Assembly (NCBI RefSeq): GCF_900129215.1
Contig: NZ_FQUQ01000003.1
Span: 266,101 to 330,100, forward strand
Source of the DNA: Pedobacter caeni
Lineage (GTDB): Bacteria > Bacteroidota > Bacteroidia > Sphingobacteriales > Sphingobacteriaceae
Reading direction: 5' to 3'
DNA: 64,000 bases
The notes below the pieces were generated by a model, which had not been told where the DNA came from, ran no database searches, and worked only from the letters and a program-made list of their open reading frames with translations. Positions 35,288 through 45,161 of the stretch are shown one piece after another. Position numbers and translations under genes: made by a program. Position 1 is the stretch's first letter. Each line of letters starts with the position of its first letter.

Positions 35288-35848
35288 TTAGTTTGGCATG
35301 AGTACGGAATCGATAACATGGATGACCCCGTTTTTTTGATGCACGTTGGCAATGGTTACGGTGGCCATGCCACCTTTTTCATCTTTTAATACGAGTTTGT
35401 CGCCTTCCATCCAGACCCATAGTTTGCCACCGCTTACCGTGGTCAACTCTGCTTTTCCTTTACCTGCTTTAATGGCCGCTGCAATTTCTTTACTGGTCAT
35501 TTTTCCTGCAACTACATGGTAGGTCAGGATTTTGGTAAGGAGGGCTTTGTTTTCTGGTTTTAGTACGGTTTCTACTGTTCCTTCAGGGAGTTTGCCAAAG
35601 GCTTCGTTGGTTGGGGCGAAAACAGTAAATGGACCTGCTGATTTTAAGGTTTCTACGAGTCCTGCTGCTTTCACAGCCGCCACGAGGGTGGTATGGTCTT
35701 TTGAATTTACGGCATTATCGACAATGTCTTTATTGGCATACATCGCTGCACCGCCAACCATTGGATTTTTTTGAGCCTGTGTCGTGAATGCCAAAGCTAC
35801 TAAGGCAATTACTGATAAAAGAGTTCTTTTCATAGTGGTAGTTTTCAT
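35288..35848 (-). CDS. Secreted fasciclin-domain protein
   Basis: A 186-residue protein with a signal peptide (cleavage near TTQAQ) and one fasciclin (FAS1) domain: KDHTTLVAAVKAAGLVETLK, GPFTVFAPTNEAFGKLPEGT and ILTYHVVAGKMTS, ending with NGVIHVIDSVLMP. FAS1 domains mediate adhesion or surface protein contacts. An alternative start five codons later (35833) would also give a normal signal peptide. It has its own terminator and is divergent from DUF1800. Confidence 0.93.
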   Translation of the reverse strand: MKTTTMKRTLLSVIALVALAFTTQAQKNPMVGGAAMYANKDIVDNAVNSKDHTTLVAAVKAAGLVETLKSAGPFTVFAPTNEAFGKLPEGTVETVLKPENKALLTKILTYHVVAGKMTSKEIAAAIKAGKGKAELTTVSGGKLWVWMEGDKLVLKDEKGGMATVTIANVHQKNGVIHVIDSVLMPN

Positions 35849-35966
35849 ATGATCAGATACGGGGAAATCTTTGGGACGGATTTGAGGGGGCGTAAAAATA
35901 ATTTATATGTTATTAATCTTTTTGACGTTTTAATGGTCATAAGGTTATTAATCAAGCATCATTCTT

Positions 35967-37871
35967 ATGAAAACACCAGTAAAGGTTATCTGTTCATTTG
36001 TATTGGTTTTCCTCGTTACCGTTTTCTTCTCTTCTTTCAGGGAGCAGGGATTGGAGGAGTCTGGATCTTTAGCTGCAGCTAAGCCTTCTTTTCCTTATCG
36101 GAAGGCCGGACTTACCGAGCGTCAGGCTGCGGCACATTTACTCAGCAGGTTTACCTATGGCAGTAAAGAAGGGGATGTGGATGCAATGGTTAAAACAGGA
36201 CTGGAAAAATGGTTCCGCCAGCAATTGGATGGGAAGCAGGAAGATGATTCTTTAAACCTGATGTTGAGTAAGTTTGAAGACATTAACCTCAGCAATACCG
36301 AGGTGGAAAATAAATACCCCAGACAACCAAGGGTGTTGAGGATGGCGATCCAGGATGGCTCCATCAATAAAGATTCTGTGAATAAAGGAGATCAGAAAGC
36401 TTATCGGGAGCAAATCCGGGCCTATATGGAAAAGAAAGGATTTAAACCGGAACAGGAGCTGTTGAGACAATTTATCAATCAAAAAATATTAAGGGCAGCG
36501 TATACACATAACCAGTTGAGGGAATTGCTTACCGATTTCTGGTTTAACCATTTCAACGTTTCCCTAACTAAAAACCAATGCGCGTCCTTCGTTCCTGCCT
36601 ATGAACGGGATATCATCAGACCTAATGTGACAGGGAAATTTTCAGACCTGCTACTGGCAACAGCCAAATCTCCGGCAATGCTGATTTACCTGGATAATTT
36701 TACGAGTACCGGACAACCGGTTGCTTTGCCTGGGGAGGATGAGCAGGTGAACAAGGCGGGGAAACCTGTAAAGAAAAGAGTGCCACCAAAACGGAAGCAA
36801 GGCGGACTAAATGAAAATTATGCAAGGGAAGTGATGGAGTTGCATACTTTAGGGGTAGATGGGGGATATACCCAATCAGATGTGACCCAGGCTGCAAGAG
36901 TGCTCACCGGATGGACGCTGGCCCCGATGGGAGAAGATGGATATGGCGCGGCAATGCAAAAGATCATCGATAATGTCGGAGAAGAGAACCTGAAGAAACG
37001 TGGCTTTGTGAAAGATGGAGATTTTCTGTTCGTTCCAAACAGACACGATAATGAGGAGAAAACAGTTATGGGTAAACATTTTGCTGCAGGTGGTGGATAC
37101 GAGGAAGGTCTTGCTTTATTGAATATGCTTGCGCAACATCCGTCTACGGCTAAATTTATTGCTAAAAAGATAGCTACAAGGTTCGTCAATGATAGTCCTC
37201 CCCAAAGTCTGGTTGATAAAATGGCAAAGACCTTTACCAAAACAGATGGCAATATCAGGGAGGTATTGATGACAATGGTTTCTTCTCCCGAATTTTGGAG
37301 TCCCGCATCTCTAAGGGAGAAAACAAAATCTCCTTTTGAGCTGGCCATCAGTGCGGTACGTGGACTGGATGCAGACATTAATCAGCCTTATCAGCTGTTC
37401 AACTGGATCAATAGAATGGGACAAAAAATGTATTATTATCAGGCACCTACAGGATTTCCTGATAGAGGACAATACTGGATCAATACAGGAGCATTGCTCA
37501 ATAGAATGAACTTCGGACTGGCACTTGCAGCACAACGTATTCCGGGAGTGAAGATCAACCTTTCTGCACTGAACAACCATCATGAACCCGAAAGTGCGGA
37601 AGCAGCCCTGCTGACCTACAGTAAGATTATTATGCCGGAAAGAAACCTGACGGAAACGGTAAAGCGGTTGAAACCAATGTTAAATGACCCTTCATTATCC
37701 ACGAAAGTGGCCAATGCTGCGGAGAAGACTGCACCGCAGCAGGAGCAAAGCATGATGGGAGAGCAGGCTGCTCCGGTAAAACCTGCGGTAAAAGCCCCGG
37801 TAAATAACAACGCAATGCTGGCACAGGTAGTCGGAGTGATCATCGGTTCCCCGGAATTTCAACGTAAATAA
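35967..37871 (+). CDS. DUF1800 family secreted protein
   Basis: A 634-residue protein with a signal peptide or anchor (about residues 8-25). DUF1800 features are clear: QAAAHLLSRFTYG, the helical LRELLTDFWFNHFNVSLTKN segment, GGLNENYAREVMELHTLGVDGGYTQSDV, and a C-terminal SPEFWSP block. Its function is unknown, but it occurs next to DUF1501 across many bacterial phyla. The extreme C-terminus has a Pro/Ala-rich linker. DUF1501 follows 10 bases downstream. Confidence 0.93.
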   Translation: MKTPVKVICSFVLVFLVTVFFSSFREQGLEESGSLAAAKPSFPYRKAGLTERQAAAHLLSRFTYGSKEGDVDAMVKTGLEKWFRQQLDGKQEDDSLNLMLSKFEDINLSNTEVENKYPRQPRVLRMAIQDGSINKDSVNKGDQKAYREQIRAYMEKKGFKPEQELLRQFINQKILRAAYTHNQLRELLTDFWFNHFNVSLTKNQCASFVPAYERDIIRPNVTGKFSDLLLATAKSPAMLIYLDNFTSTGQPVALPGEDEQVNKAGKPVKKRVPPKRKQGGLNENYAREVMELHTLGVDGGYTQSDVTQAARVLTGWTLAPMGEDGYGAAMQKIIDNVGEENLKKRGFVKDGDFLFVPNRHDNEEKTVMGKHFAAGGGYEEGLALLNMLAQHPSTAKFIAKKIATRFVNDSPPQSLVDKMAKTFTKTDGNIREVLMTMVSSPEFWSPASLREKTKSPFELAISAVRGLDADINQPYQLFNWINRMGQKMYYYQAPTGFPDRGQYWINTGALLNRMNFGLALAAQRIPGVKINLSALNNHHEPESAEAALLTYSKIIMPERNLTETVKRLKPMLNDPSLSTKVANAAEKTAPQQEQSMMGEQAAPVKPAVKAPVNNNAMLAQVVGVIIGSPEFQRK

Positions 37872-37881
37872 AACTTAAATC

Positions 37882-39147
37882 ATGACTTCAAGAAGAGGAT
37901 TTATCAAAGCAGGTGGCCTGGCATTATTTGGAATAGGAATGGGCGGAATTCCCTCCTTTCTGGCAGAAGCAGTGGCAGGTACAAAACCTTTAGGTCTGTT
38001 TAACAGGAAGAAAATATTGGTATGCATTTTCCAGCGGGGTGCCATGGACGGCTTAATGGCAGTAACGCCTTTTACTGATGAGTACCTGAAAGCAGCCAGA
38101 CCAAACTTATTCATGTCTGCCGCTAAAGGTGGAAAGAATGTACCATTGATTGATTTGGATGGCCGTTTTGGACTACACCCCTCTATGTCTGCCTTTGAGC
38201 CTATGTTCAGGGAAAAGAGAATGGGGATTGTACATGGCATTGGATCACCTAATAATACCCGTTCCCATTTTGATGCACAGGATTATATGGAATCAGGAAC
38301 CCCTTTTAAAAAAGGAACAGATAGTGGCTGGCTCAACAGGGCCGTCGGATTATTAGGACATGATGGCGCAACGCCATTTCAGGGGGTGAGCTTAACCTCT
38401 TCTCTGCCACGGTCATTCTATGGAGAAAATCCGGCAGTAGCCATCAGCAACCTGCAGGATTTTAATATTCAGATGAGGGGAAATGTCAAAGGGGCAAATA
38501 TGGCGGCTAAGAGTTTCGAAGATCTTTATGACCAGACTTCTTCCGGATTGTTGAAAGATACCGGAAAGGAGAGCTTTGAAGCGATCAAAATGTTGCAGAA
38601 AACCGATACTAAGAATTATAAGCCCGCAAATAACGCGGTATATCCAAATACAGCACTGGGAAATTCCCTGAAACAAATCGCACAGCTGATCAAGATGAAT
38701 GTGGGAATGGAAGTTGCGTTTGCAGAATCCGGAGGTTGGGATACCCATTTTAATCAGGGCACGGATACGGGGATTTTTGCAAGGAATGTAAATGACCTCA
38801 GCAATAGCATCATGGCTTTCTGGACAGACATGGGCACTTTACAAGATGATGTTACGGTGATGACCATGACCGAATTTGGACGTACAGTGAAGCAGAACGG
38901 AACGGGTGGAACAGACCATGGAAGGGCTTCCTGTAATTTCATTCTGGGCAATGGCGTAAGCGGAGGCTTAGTTCATGGGAATGTGCAGCCAATGGCGGTC
39001 GAAAATCTGGAAGATGGCAGGGATCTCGCCGTGACCACAGATTTTAGAAGCGTATTTAGTGAGGTGGCAGACAAACACTTAAATCTGCATAACGATAAAG
39101 TGCTGTTTCCGGATTGGGATGGAAGTAAAATAGGCGTAATGAGATAA
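37882..39147 (+). CDS. DUF1501 family Tat-exported protein
   Basis: A 421-residue protein with a twin-arginine signal (SRRGFIK at residues 3-9, then a Gly/Leu-rich core), so it should be exported folded and may hold a metal. The DUF1501 domain belongs to the alkaline-phosphatase/sulfatase-like superfamily; HSHFDAQDYMESG, AESGGWDTHFNQG, MTEFGRTVKQNGTGGTDHG and FRSVFSEV are the conserved blocks. With DUF1800 it forms the standard pair of unknown function. The FGE-like gene is 98 bases downstream. Confidence 0.94.
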   Translation: MTSRRGFIKAGGLALFGIGMGGIPSFLAEAVAGTKPLGLFNRKKILVCIFQRGAMDGLMAVTPFTDEYLKAARPNLFMSAAKGGKNVPLIDLDGRFGLHPSMSAFEPMFREKRMGIVHGIGSPNNTRSHFDAQDYMESGTPFKKGTDSGWLNRAVGLLGHDGATPFQGVSLTSSLPRSFYGENPAVAISNLQDFNIQMRGNVKGANMAAKSFEDLYDQTSSGLLKDTGKESFEAIKMLQKTDTKNYKPANNAVYPNTALGNSLKQIAQLIKMNVGMEVAFAESGGWDTHFNQGTDTGIFARNVNDLSNSIMAFWTDMGTLQDDVTVMTMTEFGRTVKQNGTGGTDHGRASCNFILGNGVSGGLVHGNVQPMAVENLEDGRDLAVTTDFRSVFSEVADKHLNLHNDKVLFPDWDGSKIGVMR

Positions 39148-39245
39148 GAGTTTAAGTTTTTATCATTATTTTGCCCTTCATTATTCCGCGTTCAGGATCA
39201 GGCTTAATTGCTGGTGATGATTCCTGAATATGATCTTATTTTTTT

Positions 39246-40397
39246 ATGAAAAGAGAACTTTTGTATTTGTTTTTAATGTTGGCAATAACAGCCTGCAATC
39301 AGAAAAGCGATAAAAAAGGATCAGCAGGTGTTACTGCAGATACTGTCGCCGGTGTGGACCATTCAACCCATACTGATTCTGCTTGTTGTAATTCCAACCT
39401 GCCTAAACGATACGGAGCGGTGACGGGAATAGAAACGCTGTCAGGAGAAGAGAAAGCCGGACTTACCTCTCATCAGGGAATGAAATTTATCCCTGCAGGT
39501 TCTTTCAGAATGGGAGCTGCGGATAAAGAAGGACGAAGAGACGAATATCCTGCACATGAGGTGAAAATGGATGGTTTCTGGATCGATGAAACTGAAGTGA
39601 CCAATGCAGAGTTTGCAGCCTTTGTGAAGGCTACAGGTTACCTGACCCAGGCAGAGCAGAAACCGGACTGGGAAGAAATAAAAAAACAATTGCCTCCGGG
39701 AACTCCAAAACCTGCAGAAGAGCAGTTGCAACCTGCGTCGTTGACTTTTAGTCCGCCAAAAGGGAGAGTGGATATCAACGATGTTTCGCAATGGTGGAGC
39801 TGGACTCCTGGAGCGAGCTGGAAGCATCCTCAAGGACCTGAAAGTAATATTAACGGGAAAGGAAACCTTCCGGTAACCCAGGTTTCCTGGATCGATGCTG
39901 CGGCTTATGCGAAATGGGCCGGGAAGCGACTGCCTACAGAAGCGGAATGGGAATATGCAGCCAGAGGTGGTCTTAGGGAAAAGAAGTATCCATGGGGGGA
40001 TGAAGACCTGGCTGCAGGTAAAGTGAAAGCGAATACCTGGCAGGGAGAATTTCCTTATTCGGATAAAAAAACTGATGGGTATGGTACTGTGGCACCTGTA
40101 AAATCATTTCCTGCGAATGGCTATGGCTTATATGATATGGCCGGAAACGTGTGGGAGTGGACTGCCGACTGGTACCGTGAGGATTATTATCAGGGCCTGA
40201 AAGGACAAACGGTTAATCCTAAAGGGCCAAAGGACAGTTATGATGCTGCAGAGCCTGGGATTCCTAAGAAAATCATCAGAGGAGGCTCATTTATGTGTCA
40301 TTCTTCTTATTGCAAAGGGTATCGGGTAACTTCCAAAATGAAGTCTTCAATGGATACAGGACTGGAGAATACCGGCTTCCGGTGTGTTTCCAAATGA
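39246..40397 (+). CDS. Lipoprotein formylglycine-generating enzyme (SUMF1 family)
   Basis: A 383-residue lipoprotein (signal ending ITAC, Cys17) carrying a FGE-sulfatase domain. FGE converts a Cys (CxPxR) in sulfatases to formylglycine using copper. The two copper-binding cysteines are present in MCHSSYCKGYR (Cys351 and Cys356), spaced as in human C336/C341. Further signatures are FIPAGSFRMGA, DGFWIDETEVTNAEFAAFV, LPTEAEWEYAARGG and NVWEWTADWY, with NTGFRCV at the end. It therefore looks active, unlike many SUMF1-like relatives. No sulfatase gene is seen in the window. Confidence 0.93.
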   Translation: MKRELLYLFLMLAITACNQKSDKKGSAGVTADTVAGVDHSTHTDSACCNSNLPKRYGAVTGIETLSGEEKAGLTSHQGMKFIPAGSFRMGAADKEGRRDEYPAHEVKMDGFWIDETEVTNAEFAAFVKATGYLTQAEQKPDWEEIKKQLPPGTPKPAEEQLQPASLTFSPPKGRVDINDVSQWWSWTPGASWKHPQGPESNINGKGNLPVTQVSWIDAAAYAKWAGKRLPTEAEWEYAARGGLREKKYPWGDEDLAAGKVKANTWQGEFPYSDKKTDGYGTVAPVKSFPANGYGLYDMAGNVWEWTADWYREDYYQGLKGQTVNPKGPKDSYDAAEPGIPKKIIRGGSFMCHSSYCKGYRVTSKMKSSMDTGLENTGFRCVSK

Positions 40398-40428
40398 TAT
40401 TCTTTATCCAGTCCTGATGGCTGCCTAC

Positions 40429-41745
40429 CTACGGCAGCTTGCTGAAATCTATTGCAGGATGTGTTTTTCCTGTTGATTTCCTGTGAAATGGAGTCTTAAT
40501 GGGTGTGAAATCATTAAAGAAACCGCAATTTTTTAAGTAGAAAGACGTGTTGTCAGAACCTCCGGTATAATCTTTTCTATAATTGATTCTGGCAGTGGCA
40601 TCGGCAGTAAATGTGGCCGAGGTGACCTCATGCCATTTTCCATCTGCATCTACCGCCCATTGGTTTTTATAATCTCCACGACGGGATTGATCACCCGTTG
40701 GTGGCGAAAAGTTTTCCAGGAAAGAATAGATGCCTTTCAGATACACTGCAGACTGTGGGCGCTCAAAACTGGCCACCAATTGCCATTCGCCCTTTTCCAG
40801 GTCTTTGAAATAAGCAGTATAGACCGTGGTTTTTTTAGCCGTATTGGGTTTGGCATGAGTTAAAAAAGCATAGCTTTTACCTGCTTTCCAAGGGTAAATC
40901 ATATAGCTTTGTCCGCCGGAACCTTCGTTCCCAAATTCCCCTGTTTTTGTTTTACTTCCTTTTTTTAACAGAATCACCTTCATGCTATCGGGAATGGATT
41001 TCGGGTCATCTGTAGAAAAAGGACTCCAGATAGAAAAAAGTACCCTGCGTTCTGTAGGGGAGTTGGCCTGCATCCCAAAATATCCACCACTAAATCCATT
41101 GGCCATATAATAGGTGCCTAGTTTATCTTCTCCCTCAGGAACCATGATCTCATTGTAAAACCATTCTACTTTATTTTCTGCAGCTGCAGGGATGGTATAG
41201 TTTAGATGCACAGAAGGACCCCTTCTGCCCCAGTGAAAATAACTTCCTTCATTGTTTTTTACATAAACAACGCCATTGTCCAGTGCGCTGCCGCTCACCA
41301 GAAGATCGGAAACATCGGCAAATACCTGTCCGGTTTTACTTAAGCCCCTCAGTTCAACTTTTACATATCCGGCGGCTTTGATTTTTACGGTACCCAGCTT
41401 AACAACTGCAGCACCGAGATTGTTTACTTCCTTCTCCAGTGTAGTTCCATCGACGGTTAGGCTGATTTTGCTGCTTCCTTCAGGAACACTCAATCGAAGA
41501 GAGAGTTCTGCGTCTCCGGCAGCTTCGGTGCGGAAGTAAATGGCAATCACATCTGAAGCATTGTTCCAATTGCTCAGGCCATCGTTTTTTATCCTTGCCT
41601 GTCCGTTCTTTTCTACATACCCATTGCCTCCAAGTGGGATGGTGATAGGTTCCGGCCCGGTTTCAGCCCTGCTTCCGGCAAATAATGCCGGAAGGAGCAG
41701 CAGCTGAAAAGCAAGAAGGAATAAGGTTAATTTTTTCATTTTCAT
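40429..41745 (-). CDS. Secreted DUF5077/DUF3472 protein
   Basis: A 438-residue protein with a signal peptide (about residues 1-27). Residues 32-150 match DUF5077 (IPLGGNGYVEKNGQARIKNDGLSNW), a carbohydrate-binding-like beta sandwich, and residues 165-400 match DUF3472 (VHLNYTIPA, NGFSGGYFGMQANSPTERRVLFSIWSP). The family is found with glycan-degrading genes. It is transcribed divergently from the beta-galactosidase, with a shared operator-like palindrome between them, which supports a carbohydrate-related role. Confidence 0.88.
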   Translation of the reverse strand: MKMKKLTLFLLAFQLLLLPALFAGSRAETGPEPITIPLGGNGYVEKNGQARIKNDGLSNWNNASDVIAIYFRTEAAGDAELSLRLSVPEGSSKISLTVDGTTLEKEVNNLGAAVVKLGTVKIKAAGYVKVELRGLSKTGQVFADVSDLLVSGSALDNGVVYVKNNEGSYFHWGRRGPSVHLNYTIPAAAENKVEWFYNEIMVPEGEDKLGTYYMANGFSGGYFGMQANSPTERRVLFSIWSPFSTDDPKSIPDSMKVILLKKGSKTKTGEFGNEGSGGQSYMIYPWKAGKSYAFLTHAKPNTAKKTTVYTAYFKDLEKGEWQLVASFERPQSAVYLKGIYSFLENFSPPTGDQSRRGDYKNQWAVDADGKWHEVTSATFTADATARINYRKDYTGGSDNTSFYLKNCGFFNDFTPIKTPFHRKSTGKTHPAIDFSKLP

Positions 41746-41821
41746 TTGTGTGTTTGGTTTGTGTGTTGATTGTTTGATGAAATTAGGAAAACAGGGACTA
41801 AAAGAAGGATCAAAATTCAGT

Positions 41822-41831
41822 CAAACGTTTG
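41822..41831. promoter_or_regulatory. LacI-type operator between DUF3472 and beta-galactosidase
   Basis: CAAACGTTTG is a perfect 10-bp palindrome with the central CG typical of LacI-family operators. Extended to CAAACGTTTGCG it is shared with the site at 45162-45177. It lies 64 bases before the lacZ start and 77 bases before the DUF3472 start, well placed to control both. Confidence 0.55.
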
Positions 41832-41894
41832 CGTTAATGATTTGAGCAAAATATAATTACGTTAGATATCGCAATACAACCCACAAACACACGA

Positions 41895-44800
41895 ATGAAA
41901 AAACTTTTTACATCATTATCATTATTATTGGCCTCATCAGCAGTAATGAGTCAGCAGTTACCGGCTGAACTACAGACTCCCGAGGTGGTTTCTGTGAACC
42001 GGATGCCGATGAGGGCTTCAGCATTTGCTTTTGAAAGCAGGGAGCTGGCCGCTAAGCGCGAAAAAGAAAAATCTGCATACTTCTTAACCCTCAATGGGCA
42101 ATGGAAATTCAACTGGGTTCAGGATCCCCGTAAACGTCCTGAAGAATTCTATAAAACAACTTTCGACGATACCAAATGGGACAATTTTAAGGTTCCTGCC
42201 AACTGGGAAACCAATGGATACGGTTTGCCGATTTATGTCAATCAGCCATACGAATTTGCAGGACGTAAAAATACCGGGGCAAGGATGGACCCTCCTTTTG
42301 ATATTCCTGAAGATAACAACCCTGTAGGCTCTTACCGTAAGAAGATCAACATTCCTCAGAACTGGGACGGCAGACAGGTGTTTATTCATCTAGGTGCAGT
42401 GAAATCTGCTTTTTACATCTGGGTAAACGGGAAGAAAGTAGGTTATAGTGAAGACAGCAAGCTTGCTGCAGAATTCGACATCACCAAATATGTAAAAGCC
42501 GGGGAGAACCTCATTGCTTTGCAGGTATACCGTTGGAGTGACGGCAGTTATCTCGAGTGTCAGGACATGTGGAGGATCTCAGGAATTGAACGTGATGTTT
42601 ACCTGTATTCCACTCCAAAGCTGGACCTGAGGGATTTCAAGGCGGTCGCTACCCTGGATAAATCCTATAAGAATGGATTGCTGTCATTGGATGCGGAAAT
42701 CAACAGCTACAAAATAGACCGAAAAACCAACCATAGTAAACCGGATACTTTTGCCCTTGCACTGGAACTGATCGATCCTAAGGGAAAGTCTGTTTATAAG
42801 GACGAAACGAAAGGGATAAAGACCGTGCTTGGTAATTATAAAAGCAATGTGAAGTTCAATACCGAGGTAGGGGATGTGGCCGCATGGACTGCAGAAACCC
42901 CGAATCTATATACCCTTTTTATCACTTTGAAAAACAAAAAAGGAGAAGTGCTGGAAGTAATTCCTCAAAAGATCGGCTTCCGTACTGTAGAGCTGGTCAA
43001 TAATAACTTCCTGGTGAATGGGAAAAGAGTGTTCTTTAAAGGGGTAAACCGTCATGAGCACAATGCCACTCAGGGGCATACTTTAACGAAAGAGGACATG
43101 CGCAAGGATATGGAAATGATGAAGAAGCTGAATGTGAATTCGGTCAGACATTCTCATTATCCTCCTGATCCTTACTGGATGGAGCTTTGTGATGAATATG
43201 GTTTATACGTCATTGATGAGGCAAATATCGAATCTCATGGCCGTTATTACGACCTTTCTTATTCTTTTGGAAATGATAAACAATGGAGAGTTCCCCATTT
43301 GGAGCGCATTCAGCGGATGTATGAGCGTGATAAAAACCATTCTTCAGTGATCACCTGGTCTTTAGGAAATGAGGCGGGTAATGGAAGGAACTTTTATGAA
43401 GGTTACGACTGGTTAAAAGCAAATGACATCCGTCCGGTACAATATGAGCGTGCAGAGTTCGACTACAATACCGATATGATCGTTCCGCAGTATCCTGATC
43501 CAAACTGGTTGAAGAAATATGCGAACAGCAACCCGGGTCGTCCTTTGATCATGAGTGAGTTTGCGCACATCATGGGCAACAGTCTTGGTAACTTTAAAGA
43601 ATACTGGGATGTGATCGAGAGCCAGCCTAACCTGCAGGGTGGTTACATCTGGGAATGGATAGATCAGGCCATTGATACCGTAAAAAATGGTAAGCGTATC
43701 AATGCTTATGGAGGGGATTTCCCTTTAAGCGGACCGGTGAATGAAGATTTCAGCGACAATAACTTTAGCGTAAAAGGTGTAGTAACCAACCATCGTGGCA
43801 TGACTCCGATGGCCGTAGAAGTAAAAAAAATCTATCAGTACATCAAAACGAAATACGAAGGAAACAATACCATCAAGGTGAACAATTCTTATTTCTTTAG
43901 AAACCTGGACAATGTGAAATTGAACTGGGAGCTTTTGGAAAACGGTAAAGTGGTAGAAAAAGGAACACAGAACCTTCCGGTAATTGAACCCAGGACAGAA
44001 AAAGACCTGAGCCTTCCGATCAAAACAAAAGCGAAAGCCGGAGCAGAATATTTTCTGAACGTATATTACGACCTGAAAGTCGCAGAACCTTTCCTTCCTG
44101 CCGGATACACCATTTCTACTGAGCAATTTGCATGGAATGGCGCTCCAAAACCATTTACATTTGCTGCGGGAAATGGAAAATTGAGTCTGGAAAAACCTTC
44201 AGGAAAAGCCATAGTTAAGGGATCAGATTTTTCTGTAGCCTTTGATATGGAAAAAGGACTGATGACCGGTTATACCCTAAAAGGAAGCGAGTTGTTAACT
44301 GAAGGACCGCAACCAGGATTCTGGCGCGCTTCTACAGACAATGACATTGGTGCAGGATTTAACAGCAGTCTGAGGAAATGGAGAAATGCATATTCAGAAG
44401 GTAAGCTGATAGCTGCTGATGTACAGACAGGTGGTTCTGGGGAGGTCGTTGCTACTTTTAAAAAGGAACTGATTGGAGGAGAAGCAACAGTAGAGCAAAC
44501 TTTTACCATCAGACCTGATGGTATTGTAAAGGTCGACAACCGTTTTACAGCCAATAAAGGAAAATACCCGCTGATGCAACGTATCGGGAATGACTTACAG
44601 CTGAATGCTTCATTAAGTAAAATCAGTTTCTATGGCCGCGGACCAGGTGAAAATTATTGGGACCGTAAAACTGCATCTTTTGTAGGGTTATATAACCAAA
44701 CCATCGATGAGCAATATTTTCCTTATGCGCGTCCTCAGGAAAGTGGAAACAAAACCGATGTTCGCTGGGTAAATTTCACCGACAAAAAAGGCAAAGGATT

Positions 44801-45053
44801 GAGCTTTGGAATGGCCGATAGTTTACTGAACTTCTCTGCGCTTCCATACAGTGTTGATGATCTTGATCCTGAAGTGGAGAAAAAGCAATACCACTCCGGC
44901 GAGCTGGTTAAAAGAGATCAGATCTATATGCACCTGGATTTGATTCAGAGTGGTTTGCAGGGAATAGACAGTTGGGGTTCTATGCCATTGAAAGAGTATA
45001 GGGTGCCTTTTGCTGCACATCAGTATTCTTACTGGATAAAACCAATTAAGTAA
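41895..45053 (+). CDS. lacZ: Periplasmic GH2 beta-galactosidase
   Basis: A 1052-residue glycoside hydrolase family 2 enzyme with a signal peptide (about residues 1-19), so it acts outside the cytoplasm. Domain order is the sugar-binding jelly roll (about 60-235), Ig-like domain, TIM barrel (about 345-645), second Ig-like domain and the beta-galactosidase small chain (about 785-1050). The acid/base Glu493 is in SLGNEAGNG and the nucleophile Glu555 in MSEFAHIMGNS. The length is normal for LacZ-type enzymes. Substrate specificity within GH2 (galactosides or related glycans) cannot be fixed. Confidence 0.95.
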   Translation: MKKLFTSLSLLLASSAVMSQQLPAELQTPEVVSVNRMPMRASAFAFESRELAAKREKEKSAYFLTLNGQWKFNWVQDPRKRPEEFYKTTFDDTKWDNFKVPANWETNGYGLPIYVNQPYEFAGRKNTGARMDPPFDIPEDNNPVGSYRKKINIPQNWDGRQVFIHLGAVKSAFYIWVNGKKVGYSEDSKLAAEFDITKYVKAGENLIALQVYRWSDGSYLECQDMWRISGIERDVYLYSTPKLDLRDFKAVATLDKSYKNGLLSLDAEINSYKIDRKTNHSKPDTFALALELIDPKGKSVYKDETKGIKTVLGNYKSNVKFNTEVGDVAAWTAETPNLYTLFITLKNKKGEVLEVIPQKIGFRTVELVNNNFLVNGKRVFFKGVNRHEHNATQGHTLTKEDMRKDMEMMKKLNVNSVRHSHYPPDPYWMELCDEYGLYVIDEANIESHGRYYDLSYSFGNDKQWRVPHLERIQRMYERDKNHSSVITWSLGNEAGNGRNFYEGYDWLKANDIRPVQYERAEFDYNTDMIVPQYPDPNWLKKYANSNPGRPLIMSEFAHIMGNSLGNFKEYWDVIESQPNLQGGYIWEWIDQAIDTVKNGKRINAYGGDFPLSGPVNEDFSDNNFSVKGVVTNHRGMTPMAVEVKKIYQYIKTKYEGNNTIKVNNSYFFRNLDNVKLNWELLENGKVVEKGTQNLPVIEPRTEKDLSLPIKTKAKAGAEYFLNVYYDLKVAEPFLPAGYTISTEQFAWNGAPKPFTFAAGNGKLSLEKPSGKAIVKGSDFSVAFDMEKGLMTGYTLKGSELLTEGPQPGFWRASTDNDIGAGFNSSLRKWRNAYSEGKLIAADVQTGGSGEVVATFKKELIGGEATVEQTFTIRPDGIVKVDNRFTANKGKYPLMQRIGNDLQLNASLSKISFYGRGPGENYWDRKTASFVGLYNQTIDEQYFPYARPQESGNKTDVRWVNFTDKKGKGLSFGMADSLLNFSALPYSVDDLDPEVEKKQYHSGELVKRDQIYMHLDLIQSGLQGIDSWGSMPLKEYRVPFAAHQYSYWIKPIK

Positions 45054-45067
45054 GACACGATCAATAT

Positions 45068-45109
45068 AAAAAGCAGGGCTTCGGATCATCATCCGGAGCC
45101 CTGCTTTTT
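45068..45109. terminator. Strong terminator after beta-galactosidase
   Basis: A five-A run plus GCAGGGCT (45068-45080) pairs with AGCCCTGC plus T-run (45097-45109), with further pairing CGGAT/ATCCG inside. It lies 14 bases after the lacZ stop and can function in both directions. Confidence 0.9.
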
Positions 45110-45161
45110 ATCGCTGTTTTTGGGTTTTAACCGTTTGTTTTATAGTGGGTTGAAAATCACT

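Noticed and set aside
36818..37378. 186-residue minus-strand frame inside DUF1800
   Set aside because: Ser/Pro-rich antisense reading of a conserved coding region with no recognisable domain.
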